A program made the position numbers and the translations under genes. Below are positions 12,382 to 20,995 of a stretch of 64,000 nt of DNA, in pieces. This stretch comes from Alopecurus myosuroides (taxonomy: Eukaryota; Streptophyta; Magnoliopsida; Poales; Poaceae), in assembly GCA_028641055.1 (NCBI GenBank), contig CM054062.1, positions 143,076,682-143,140,681 of the forward strand, written 5' to 3'. Numbering within the stretch: position 1 is the first letter of the stretch; each line of letters opens with the position of its first letter. The notes below the pieces were generated by a model. The model searched no databases and was not told where the DNA came from. It saw nothing but the letters and a program-made list of their open reading frames with translations.

Positions 12382-13080
12382 ATCAGACAACCGGAGTTGT
12401 GGAAAGAACTTGACCAGCTTGGTATCGAGGTGGTCAGCTATGGCATGTTGGAAGCCATGGACGTTCAACCGACTCTAGTTGATCAAATCCAGGAAGCTCA
12501 GAAGGGCCAGAAGAGCATTGAGGGAATTAAAACCCGCATGGAGAAAGAAGAAGTTGCCGATTTTACCATTGATTCTGATGGAGTCTTATGGTATAAAGAA
12601 CGCATTTGTGTTCCGGCTGAATCTGAGTTGAAGCAAACCATCATGACTGAGGCTCATGACACTTTATACTCTATTCACCCTGGAGGAACCAAAATGTATC
12701 AAGATTTGAAAGAGAAGTTTTGGTGGCACGGAATGAAGCGAGATATTGCCTCGTTTATAGCCAAGTGCCACATTTGTCAGCAAGTGAAGGCTGGACATCA
12801 GCGTCCCGCTGGTTTGTTACAGCCATTACAAGTACCTGTTTGGAAGTGGGATGAAGTTGGGATGGACTTCATTACTGGATTACCACGGTCCAGTCGAGGA
12901 AATGATTCGATATGGGTAGTCGTTGACAGTCTCACCAAAGTTGCACACTTTATTCCTGTCAAGACCACATATCGTGGGGACCAGCTTGCTGATCTCTACA
13001 TTTCCCGGATAGTCAGCCTACATGGAGTTCCCAGCAGAATTGTGTCGCCATATAAGCATATAAGCATGATGCATTTGTAA
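12382..13080 (+). pseudogene. Truncated integrase (element 1)
   Basis: Continuing in the same frame after the TAG, this region encodes the integrase zinc-binding part (SIHPGGTKMYQ, then CHICQQVK) and the first catalytic Asp in GMDFITGLP, then ASP-type core sequence up to HGVPSRIVS at about 13047. The second Asp and the Glu of the DDE triad, the C-terminal domain and any chromodomain are missing. After 13047 the frame runs out of phase into 3' LTR sequence and ends at TAA 13078-13080. The junction carries the repeated string ATATAAGCAT, consistent with illegitimate recombination at short homology. Confidence 0.88.
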
Positions 13081-13496
13081 GTGTATAAAGGATGTCTTGC
13101 TGAGTACCTTCAAACGTACTCATATGGTTTCGCCCCTGGTATATACTTGCCAGACTTTGAGGAGGTACCGCCTGAAGAGGAATGCGAGGAAGGGTACTAC
13201 TCTGACGACTACGCGAACTAGGCCCGGCCCCCGGTCAGCAGCCTGTCGGTGAAACCTTGACATGGGCTATCTACGTTTATCTTCCGCTGTTTAGTTGTTG
13301 TAAGCATTTGTCTGCCCTGCGTGGCAGTAAATAAAGACTTGGTCATGTGACCATTGGCTTGTAAGACTGCTTTTATTCGTGTAATGGATATTGTATCTGT
13401 GTACCACTTTCGTATGTTGTTCACGACTGATCTTCCTGGGATCGTGAATGTATGCATATGAGGGGTTCTGAACCTTCCGGTTTTGGGGCCTCTACA
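13049..13496 (+). repeat. 3' LTR remnant of element 1 (last 448 bp)
   Basis: Matches 7519-7963 of the 5' LTR with about eight substitutions by hand count and ends with the identical GGGCCTCTACA. All of U3 and most of R/U5 were lost in the deletion that fused it to integrase. Confidence 0.92.
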
Positions 13497-13501
13497 ATAT
13501 T
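13497..13501. repeat. Right target-site duplication of element 1 (ATATT)
   Basis: Exact copy of 3321-3325. Confidence 0.9.
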
Positions 13502-14167
13502 CCTATTATCTTGCATTGTACTGCTGTTATCACGTGAAAATTGCTAATTTTTTTTAAATAATACACTTCTTATTGCAATTTCGGGGAATAATACGCTGTT
13601 TTTATTTTCCCGCCCCTTTTTTCCGCCACTTTCTCCCGCCCCTTTTTCCCGCCACTTTCTCCCGCCCCTTTTTTCCCGCCACCGTCTCCCGCCCCTTTTC
13701 CCGCCACCGCCTCTAGACAGAGCCTATATAAACCCCATCATACTTTGTGATGGATGTGTGTGGTGCGTATTGAACTTCTTGGTTGTATTAGAGTGATGAC
13801 TGATAGTCCGAGTGGTGGTCTCGACCCATATAGCTCATGGTGTATTCTATATCATGCGGCAAAAGGGACTTTGCCCAATAGGAGGGAGGGTAGAGCCGTA
13901 GTTAGTTTTATGGAACTAATGAATGAGTGATACCACGCAGTTGCTCTGGGAAAAATTTAGCCAATTATAATCTCCCGCCTAGACCAACCGAATAAATTTG
14001 GGATGAACTATTGAGGTGGCGTCATAAGTGATCGAGAGTAGTTGAGCTAAAAAAGAATTGAGTCGGGGCTTGTCTATCTCAACTACTTAAGATAAGATAA
14101 TTTTTTCTCCCGAGCCATATGCACTCCACGTTGAGGTAATCAATTTACGAGTTTATATAATGTTCGA
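13502..14167 (+). promoter_or_regulatory. Promoter-like region with CCCGCC tandem repeats and TATA box
   Basis: About four imperfect 26-27 bp units (CCCGCCCC, T-run, CCCGCCAC, TTTCT) occupy 13608-13711. A TATA box TATATAAA lies at 13725-13732 in GCCTATATAAACCCC. The remaining 13735-14167 contains no reading frame I can support and may be a leader. Whether this serves the reading frame at 14168 or belongs to an unrecognised transposon is undecided. Left of the repeats the DNA is AT-rich. Confidence 0.45.
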
Positions 14168-14683
14168 ATGAATTTTCATTGTTCTAATTTATGTTTCTCT
14201 TTTATTCTTAATGTGCATCACTGGCCTGCCGACGCAGAGTTCCTGAACAAACAGATCATCCACTATGGCTGGATGCGCATACTGTTCGGGCCATGTACTA
14301 GCGGGTTTCCAGAGTCCAACCTCCACACTGAGTGGATCTTGAGGACAATACCAGAGGGAAAGAGTGGTGGAGCATCGATGGGGAAGAGTCTCGGCGCATC
14401 AAAGGGGAAGAGTAGTGGCACATCGAAGGGAAAGAGTGGTGGCGCATCGAAGGGGAAGAGTGTCAGCGCATCGAAGAAAGTTGCTGATGAGAACAGTGAC
14501 GATGACTTTATGCCTCCAAGTCGAGGCATGTTTACCACTAAGTGTAAGAGTGTCGGCGCATCGAAGGGGAAGAATGGTGGCGCATCGAAGGGGAAGAGTG
14601 TCGACGCATCGAAGGCAGTTGCTAATGAGAACAGTGACGATGACTTTATGCCTCCAAGTCGAGGCATGTTTACCACCGGTTGA
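14168..14683 (+). CDS. Unidentified 171-residue repetitive protein
   Basis: The ATG at 14168 opens a 171-residue frame ending in TGA 14681-14683. Residues 1-60 look globular (HHWPADAEFLNK, HYGWMRILFGPCTSGFPES). From residue 63 the protein is made of 8-residue units of the type SKGKSGGA, coded by 24 bp DNA repeats, with two copies of an acidic block ENSDDDFMPPSRGMFTT (about 14488-14535 and 14626-14676). I do not recognise the family. The first part may be an exon of a longer, spliced frame, because it begins shortly after a T-rich tract. It could be a piece of a transposon-encoded or captured gene. The TATA box 440 bp upstream makes a transcript possible. Confidence 0.35.
   Translation: MNFHCSNLCFSFILNVHHWPADAEFLNKQIIHYGWMRILFGPCTSGFPESNLHTEWILRTIPEGKSGGASMGKSLGASKGKSSGTSKGKSGGASKGKSVSASKKVADENSDDDFMPPSRGMFTTKCKSVGASKGKNGGASKGKSVDASKAVANENSDDDFMPPSRGMFTTG
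14362..14680 (+). repeat. 24 bp tandem repeats (GCATCGAAGGGGAAGAGTG type)
   Basis: Units of the form GGCGCATCGAAGGGGAAGAG recur from 14375 to 14480 and again from 14550 to 14615, separated by one copy of a longer block that itself occurs twice. They code SKGKSGGA-type repeats in the frame starting at 14168. Confidence 0.7.
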
Positions 14684-14797
14684 AGGCGGCATGCCCAACG
14701 CCATCGTCGATGCGCTTGTCCGTTCCGTCGAAGACATTTTCGCGAACCATGCCGCCTGTGAGCATGGCGGCAGGGGCTGCCGCCTTCAACGGTGGTG
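14672..14797. repeat. Short inverted repeat, 18-19 bp arms
   Basis: ACCACCGGTTGAAGGCGGC at 14672-14690 is inverted at 14779-14796 with a one-base bulge. The arms enclose about 90 bp. It overlaps the end of the repetitive reading frame. A small foldback is possible; no clear target duplication was found. Confidence 0.45.
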
Positions 14798-16031
14798 GCA
14801 CGTGCCACACGTCGCTGGCTTGTCGCCACGGTAGTTTTGGAAAATGATCCGAGAGGTGGTCCTTTTTGTCATTGCGTTTTTTGAGGCGGTCTGTTTTGTC
14901 AAAAATTCGGAGAGATCCTCTGAACCAGACCCAAATGCCAGTAAGCAAAAGTCAGCGGACTACATGATTTCCTTGTGAGAGGATCCGTGTCCACGGCGAC
15001 ATGGTCCTCCATCCAGCGACACACACCGTTACCATTTATGCATTGCCAACGAAGGAGACCCACGCCGCAAGTTAATTACGGACTAGACCGATACGCGCGC
15101 TTTGCCGCGCCGCCTACCAGGCGCTCTTCCATGGCGTGGTTGGCAAGATGCATCTAGCGGTGTTATAGCTTGGTCCAAACGTGTTGGTAGCTGTTTTTTG
15201 TTGTTGGTGTAATTAGGTGTAATATGTTAGTGTGGTTTCCATGTGGTCTCCGAGGACATGTTACCAAAGGCGTCACGGGTGCGCAGGTCATCATGGCATG
15301 TACGACATCTCACGCGGTAGCCAAGGTATGAGAATTTTTGTTTTTATTTTTTTTGCAGGGACAATGTATTTGTGCTTTCGATATTGTATGTGTCTGCCTT
15401 TATCTTATTTTTTTCAATTAAATTTTCAGCTATATTAGTTGTTTCCACATCAATTGCCAATCATCATAAGGGGCGTGACATCTTTGACTTCTGGCTGTTA
15501 AACAATTTGCTATGCTTCACACATGATGCAAACAGATATAAAAATATGTGCAACAATATTCTGTCAGAAAACAAAAACAAATATTGTATGTCCGGATAGA
15601 TTGATTTTTAATATAATTATGCACTTAAATTGAAAAAACCAAATTACATATTTACATAAAATGTATTTTCCTAACTCAGGACATAATTTGGTGCCTAAAA
15701 ACAATATAATTAGACATAATCTATTTTCTGTAAAAAAAAGGCACATGCACACACAGAAGGCCAACAAGCCACATGACAGAGTCACAAATAGTTACATGGC
15801 CTAAGAAGTCCCACAAACCAATCCGTCTTAAATAGTAGAGTAATTCATGTGTGTAAATAACATAGAAATTAAAATTGTCTTTCACAAATGGTTCACCGAC
15901 AACTTGAGTTTCAACTTCTTTTCTCTAAATAGTTACATATCTAAGCTCATTTACAAAAATCGAGACAAACATTCTTGACCCATGCATACAAAAAAGGGTC
16001 TAGCAAAAAAGAAAAGATATCATACCTTTAT
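14798..16031. other. AT-rich stretch without recognisable gene
   Basis: About 1.2 kb. Only short accidental frames occur. The first 350 bp are GC-rich and still resemble the preceding segment; the rest is AT-rich with many A and T runs. I see no transposon ends I can support. Confidence 0.5.
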
Positions 16032-16048
16032 AAATCTAAGCTCTAAAT
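16032..16048. repeat. Left target-site duplication of LINE 1
   Basis: AAATCTAAGCTCTAAAT (17 bp) matches AAATCTAAGCTCCAAAT at 32174-32190 with one mismatch. Length and position, at the two outer ends of a LINE split by element 2, fit target-primed insertion. Confidence 0.75.
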
Positions 16049-16696
16049 AGTGCCAATGTCCCTCCTGAGGTCAGATCTTCTGCTTGGAGAGCTGCTGCCC
16101 ATGTCCTTTCTACGGAAGGTAACAAACTGAACCACAATATCCTAGTTACTGGTATTTGTGCTATCTGTGGAATGGAGAGGGAAAATACTGCTCATGCCCT
16201 CTTCCGGTGCCCACATGCGTACAAGCTCTGGTCAGCTACGAGAGGCATAGCAATTGCCTTGCGATTCTGACCTCCGAACTCAATCGCCAGAGTGGTTCCG
16301 ACCTTTCCTCCTTGCCATTCCAAGCTCTATGATTGATGCAGTGTTAATGATCTGTTGGCGCATTTGGTCTGCGAGAAATGATGTGACACATAACAAACCT
16401 CTGCCCACCACTGATGTGTCTCGAAGATTTTTTATTAGCTACGCATGGACTCTACATGGACTGAAAGATACACCTGTGGACGAGGTCATTAAGGGTAAAC
16501 GGCCCATGGTCTTACATGTTGCCGGATGTGCGACCAAACGCCATTTTCTGCACACCTGACATAGCATGGACGACACCGCACCCGGGTTCGGCCAAGTTAA
16601 TCTCGACGGTTCTTTCAAGCTGGAAGACGGTACGACGGGTGCAGGTGTGATCCTACGGGATAATAATGGTGATATTCTCTTTTTAGCTTGTCGATC
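16049..16696 (+). pseudogene. LINE 1, upstream half: zinc-binding reverse transcriptase tail and start of RNase H
   Basis: The 5'-truncated LINE starts near 16049. About 16070-16265 encodes the Cys/His motif that follows plant LINE reverse transcriptases (CAICGMERENTAHALFRCPHA, split here as CAIC, ENTAH and RCPHA). After frame changes, 16566-16696 encodes the start of an RNase H domain (NLDGSFK with its first Asp, then TGAGVILRD). Coding is cut at 16696 by element 2 and resumes at 31863. Frameshifts and stops make it inactive. The RNase H would degrade RNA in hybrids during LINE replication. Confidence 0.8.
16692..16696. repeat. Left target-site duplication of element 2 (CGATC)
   Basis: CGATC precedes the LTR start TGTCGGGGGG and is repeated exactly at 31858-31862. 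It lies inside the LINE RNase H coding region. Confidence 0.93.
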
Positions 16697-17571
16697 TGTC
16701 GGGGGGTTACCCCCGAGTAGGGTAAAGGCAAGTGGTAAAGGCCACTGTCAGAAGAGAAGTTTGGTCGAGTAGCCGTCTACCCGGTACTCGCTACCCGGTC
16801 GACTGCTACTCGGTCTCACTTCAAGATAACCAGAAGGAGATATCAATCAAGTTCTGTCCATTCGAGTAGAAGAGTTGGCCCGAGTAAAATTGGCGGGAAC
16901 CTACTCGGGCCAGAAGTCAAAGGAGCCGTTCGGACACAGGATCCCGCGTATCCCGGGTCCGTACTTGGCACTATTCGAACTACTGTTCATCTGGGACCGG
17001 CCTGCCTGACAGTGACAACATGGAAGCAGGCGGTCGCAGGATAAGGGGGCCCCACTCTGTGTTTGGCACAGTGATACCAGTCTGTCCCCTTGGTTTTGCC
17101 CAACGACTTTCCGGATGCAGCCAAGGTTGGGAACCAAAGCTGTCAGCGGGAACTCGGAAGAAGGACGATGTGCACACTATGTCGGCACTTGTCCATGTTT
17201 GGACGTATCCGGCTGGGCACCGGGTATATAAGGTGCCCCGCCGCCTCCTGCGTGAGGGATGGCATGCTGGAACACATCGTGACCTAATTTCTTGACCTAG
17301 TTCATCACGTAGAGAGAAGAGTGGCTACTCGGTAGTAAGAACATTGTACTGTGGCTACTCGGTGAGACACCAGAATACATAGAGAAAGGCAGGAGTAGGG
17401 GTTTTACCTCCTCACGAGGGCCCTGAACCTGGGTAGATCGTGTTGTTTGCAGTGTTTACTTCGTACCTCATGCGGCTACTCGTCGCGTGATCCCTCCCCG
17501 AACACCTCCAGCGTCCTTCGTCCCCACATCTTTAGCCATCCTATGGCATCTGCCGTGACACCACCACGACA
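16697..17571 (+). repeat. 5' LTR of element 2 (875 bp)
   Basis: Begins TGTCGGGGGGTTACCCCCGAG, itself a small palindrome, and ends CCACCACGACA. A perfect 11 bp inverted repeat (TGGCCCGAGTA and TACTCGGGCCA) spans 16876-16912 in U3. The octamer CTACTCGG recurs. A TATA box at 17225 places the transcription start near 17257. The gag start codon ATG 17543 lies inside this LTR. Confidence 0.95.
17225..17231 (+). promoter_or_regulatory. LTR promoter TATA box (element 2)
   Basis: TATATAA in CACCGGGTATATAAGGTGCC, with the flanks forming a small dyad (CACC/GGTG). The same box is at 31511-31517 in the 3' LTR. Confidence 0.75.
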
Positions 17572-20500
17572 GTTGGCGCCCACCGTGGGGCAACCAGCGG
17601 CGCTGGCTGGAGTTTCTGTTCGGACGGGATCTTCCTCAGCGGAGCGCGTGGTCTGTGGACTTGTCCACAGATTCGGCTCCTTCGACTTCGTCACCGACAA
17701 CGCCGGCGATTTTGGCGGCAGGGCCATGCCGGAGGGCGGCTCGGTGATCTCTTTCGGCTCTCACCTCGTCTACGTCGCCACCGTCACCAACCGCGCGTAC
17801 CCCGAGCTGGTGCATGATGCGGAGGATCCTCCCGCGGTGATCGCTGCTCGCGGAAGGCCCGCGTGCCGTTCTGCGGACCGCGCCGAGGTGATGGTGACGG
17901 GCTTGGCGGCAAACGCTGGCGCGGCCGCTACTGGCGCCGCGGCCATCGTCGAGGATCTTGCTGCACCGAGCGCTGGTGGCAGGACTCACAGGCCTTACGA
18001 GATGGAGTGCAACTTGCCGCCTTCCACTACTCCGACTATTCCCGCGTCGGCTGGGCGACTTGGCATGCCGACTCCCACCGACATCGAGCTCCTAGCCATG
18101 AAGGAGCAGCTCGAGCGGCAACGCCTGGAGCTGCTTGCCGAGCAGGCGGAGTTGGATAAGGTGAGGTTGGAGTTGAGTCTAGATCAGCTCGAGTACAACA
18201 AGGCTCACGGCTTCACGCCAGTCGCTAGGAGGGCTAGCAGAGTAGGCGCCACTCGGCGCAACCTTGGTGCCGAGATGGCGACAGTTGTAGAGGTTCCTGC
18301 TCAGTCCGCCACCGCAAACACCTCCACCCGGCCCAGATATAGCACACCCGCCAAGACACTTAGAGCTGCAGAGGCTGTAGCTGCCGAGTTGCCTCGTCTT
18401 GATGGCGACGCGCGTGTTAGGCAGCAAGAAAGGCTCAACGAGTTGGTGTTGGAGGCTGCTAGGCAGAACGAGGAGTTCCGAAAAGCCAACCCTGGTGCCA
18501 GAGCTTCTCAGGTGGTGCACTCGCACGCGGCTAGATCTAACGATCAGGCCTCGTCTCCGCATCCCAGCCGCGAGAAGAGCCGCAGCGGGTGTTCGGCCAG
18601 AGATAGGCAAATGCAGGTGTACGACCCGGCTGCTGCCGCGAGACAGCTTGCTGTGCCGCAGCAGCCCGGGCAGGAACACAACGCTGCAAGAGCAGGCTCT
18701 CAAGCCCATCAAGCTCAAAGCCAGGCCCGAGATGGAGCGCGTCCAGGTCCTTCTCGGCAACCCGCAGCTCAGTCTACTCGGCAGAGGCAGCAGCCGCGAG
18801 CAGTGGCGCCAGTCGCCAACCCGGTGGAGCAGCCAGCAGCTGTGCAGGTGGACAGATATGATGATGGCTACTCGGCCATGGAGATGGCTGGCTATGATGT
18901 CCATGATCGTGTTGGCGAGCGCATGCTGGCGCCTGGAGATGCGAGGCATCAGCTGGACCGGATCAGCTTGTCGGCGCGGCTGGAGAACACGGGTCCTCCT
19001 CGCCCCGAGTGCTTTGGCCCGCGCATCATGAACGAGCCATCCGTGAAGAACTTCCAGCTCGCAAGGGGCACCAAGAGCTACAATGGCAGCACCAAGCCGG
19101 AAGATTGGCTCAATGACTATGTCACCGCGGTCCATATCGCGAACGGCAACAGAAGGTGGGCGGTGCGCTATGTCCCACAGATGCTAGAGGGTCCAGCTCG
19201 CACTTGGCTCAACAACTTGCCCAATAACAGCATCAATTGCTGGCTGGATTTCTCGGATGCCTTCATCAGCAACTTCACGAGCACATACAAGAGGCCGAAT
19301 AGGCCACAGCAGCTATCCGCTTGCAGGCAGCGAGAAGACGAGACAGACCGCGAGTACCTTACTCGGTGGAGCACATTGAGGAACACCTGTGAAGGTGTGA
19401 ATGAAGCACAGGCCATTACTTGGTTTGCGCAGGGATGCAGGCATGGCAGTATGTTGTGGCAGAGATTGCAGAGGGAGATGCCAAACACTCTGGCGGAGAC
19501 CATCAAGATTGCGGATCAGTATGCACTTGGTGATCCTACTCAGCCCCTGATGGACTCCTCTGAGCCGAGAAGAAACTTCAGCAACAGCAAGCGCAACGAG
19601 TTCCGCAACAAGCGCCGAATAGATACTCGGTACGATCCTGAAGAGGTGAATGCAGTGACTGTGGGAGCTGGTGGCAGCCAAAGGCAGAAACCTGCTGGAG
19701 CCTACAGGCAGAACCAGAACCAGGGCCAAGGCAACAAGAAACCATTTCGCACCTCTCAGTCGGGTAGCGGAAACTCCGAGCAGCCGAAGAAGTTTGTCTT
19801 TGATGACATGAAGGATGGTCCATGCAGTTTTCACACTCACCATCCCTCAAGGCCTGCTAACCACACTACTCGGCAGTGCGAGTGGTGGGATGTGATCAAG
19901 AGTGATGGCTTGCCTCCTCCTCCTCCTCTGCCAGCGGCCAATGCCAATGTACAGCCTACTCGCGCACCCGCAGCTCGGCCGCCAGTGTACCCGAGAAGAG
20001 AAAATGTGAACCAAGTGGCTTTGGGAGCCAACCGCAACTTCAACAATGAGAGCTACCGCAACAACAACAACAACTACAACCGCAACAACAACAGAGGCAA
20101 CAACAATTACCAGGGCAACAACAACAACGGCAACAATGGGGGCGGAGGCTCCAACCAGTACCAAGAGCACCATGAGAGCTACATGATCTTCACCTCTGAG
20201 CCAGTCGACAAGCAATCACAGCACAGGCGTGCCATGGAGGTCAATGCAGTGATTCCTGCTGTCCCTCACTATATGTATTGGTGTGACCAGGAGATCAAGT
20301 GGTCCCGAGTAGATCATCCCAAGGTAATGCCCAATCCGGGTAGCTATGCCTTGGTGCTGGATCCTACCTTCCTGGGCCCCGGGAAGAATGTGAGGTTCAG
20401 CAAGGTGCTAATCGACAACGGCAGCAGCATCAACATCGTGTACAAAGACACACTCGAGAAGCTTGGCCTGGCCGAGAACATGATGCTGCCTAGCAAGACC

Positions 20501-20995
20501 ACTTTCCATGGCATTGTACCCGGGATCTCGTGCAACCCGATTGGCCGAGTGTGGATAGATGTGCTATTCGGCACCAGGGAGAACTGCCGCATAGAGCGCC
20601 TGCAGTTCGAGGTGGTTGATCATCAGAGTCCTTACCATGCTCTACTCGGCAGGCCTGCTCTGAGCAAGTTCATGGCCTCTACTCATGTTCCATATCTGAA
20701 GATGAAGATCCCTGGTCCCAATGGCATAATTACAATCTCTGGTGATTACAAGAAGTCCATGGAGTGTGCCTCTGCTGGTTCCCAGTTGGCGGAGTCGATG
20801 GTGATTGCTGCCGAGAAGAAGAAGATGTATGAGGTGGTGGCTATGGCGCAATCCGCGCAAGCTGGCGCGCAAGGCGTGCCGAGTACCCAACACGGGACCG
20901 CATTCCAGGCATCCCAGGAGACCAAGAAGGTCCAGGTCGACCCCGAGTTCCCCGACCGCGTAGCCATCATTGGCTCCGGGTTGGCGGAGAAATAG
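17543..20995 (+). CDS. Gag-protease part of element 2 polyprotein
   Basis: From ATG 17543 (inside the LTR) 1150 codons run to TAG 20993-20995. Translation passes through the PBS as QLAPTVGQ. Residues about 180-225 form a coiled coil (EQLERQRLELLAEQAELD). The gag domain is at about nt 19049-19550 (SYNGSTKPEDWLNDY, MLEGPARTWLNNLP). A Tat-type Cys/His box with order C-x2-H, H-x4-C lies near 19822-19880. An Asn-rich linker follows. The protease motif LIDNGSSINIV near 20410 has DNG where many families have DSG or DGG. A later in-frame Met at 17726 is a possible alternative start. The TAG sits at the protease/reverse transcriptase border and coding continues in frame after it. Confidence 0.87.
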   Translation: MASAVTPPRQLAPTVGQPAALAGVSVRTGSSSAERVVCGLVHRFGSFDFVTDNAGDFGGRAMPEGGSVISFGSHLVYVATVTNRAYPELVHDAEDPPAVIAARGRPACRSADRAEVMVTGLAANAGAAATGAAAIVEDLAAPSAGGRTHRPYEMECNLPPSTTPTIPASAGRLGMPTPTDIELLAMKEQLERQRLELLAEQAELDKVRLELSLDQLEYNKAHGFTPVARRASRVGATRRNLGAEMATVVEVPAQSATANTSTRPRYSTPAKTLRAAEAVAAELPRLDGDARVRQQERLNELVLEAARQNEEFRKANPGARASQVVHSHAARSNDQASSPHPSREKSRSGCSARDRQMQVYDPAAAARQLAVPQQPGQEHNAARAGSQAHQAQSQARDGARPGPSRQPAAQSTRQRQQPRAVAPVANPVEQPAAVQVDRYDDGYSAMEMAGYDVHDRVGERMLAPGDARHQLDRISLSARLENTGPPRPECFGPRIMNEPSVKNFQLARGTKSYNGSTKPEDWLNDYVTAVHIANGNRRWAVRYVPQMLEGPARTWLNNLPNNSINCWLDFSDAFISNFTSTYKRPNRPQQLSACRQREDETDREYLTRWSTLRNTCEGVNEAQAITWFAQGCRHGSMLWQRLQREMPNTLAETIKIADQYALGDPTQPLMDSSEPRRNFSNSKRNEFRNKRRIDTRYDPEEVNAVTVGAGGSQRQKPAGAYRQNQNQGQGNKKPFRTSQSGSGNSEQPKKFVFDDMKDGPCSFHTHHPSRPANHTTRQCEWWDVIKSDGLPPPPPLPAANANVQPTRAPAARPPVYPRRENVNQVALGANRNFNNESYRNNNNNYNRNNNRGNNNYQGNNNNGNNGGGGSNQYQEHHESYMIFTSEPVDKQSQHRRAMEVNAVIPAVPHYMYWCDQEIKWSRVDHPKVMPNPGSYALVLDPTFLGPGKNVRFSKVLIDNGSSINIVYKDTLEKLGLAENMMLPSKTTFHGIVPGISCNPIGRVWIDVLFGTRENCRIERLQFEVVDHQSPYHALLGRPALSKFMASTHVPYLKMKIPGPNGIITISGDYKKSMECASAGSQLAESMVIAAEKKKMYEVVAMAQSAQAGAQGVPSTQHGTAFQASQETKKVQVDPEFPDRVAIIGSGLAEK
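17574..17591 (+). other. Primer-binding site of element 2 (TGGCGCCCACCGTGGGGC)
   Basis: Lies two bases after the LTR end. From memory the best match is the complement of the 3' end of plant tRNA-Lys(CUU), which ends GCCCCACGGTGGGCG plus CCA; other authors have named tRNA-Arg for a related rice element, so the donor should be checked. The gag frame reads straight through this site. Confidence 0.8.

Larger units (their letters stand above)
3326..13496 (+). mobile_element. Gypsy element 1, Tekay-like LTR retrotransposon with internal deletion
   Basis: Order: 5' LTR (3326-7963), initiator-Met PBS (7968-7979), pre-gag reading frame (8191-9065), gag-protease-reverse transcriptase-RNase H (9409-12381), integrase N-terminal half (12382-13047), then a jump into the last 448 bp of the 3' LTR (13049-13496). 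The outer duplication ATATT is exact. Long LTRs starting TGTCACACCCC, a tRNA-iMet primer and an extra frame before gag fit the Tekay/Del lineage of chromoviruses; the chromodomain that would confirm it lies in the deleted part. An in-frame TAG, a frameshifted leader frame and the deletion make it non-autonomous. The surviving LTR overlap differs at about 8 of 440 sites by hand count. Confidence 0.88.

Noticed and set aside
14362..14680. CRISPR-like repeat array
   Set aside because: Units are contiguous and coding with no unique spacers, in a plant genome.
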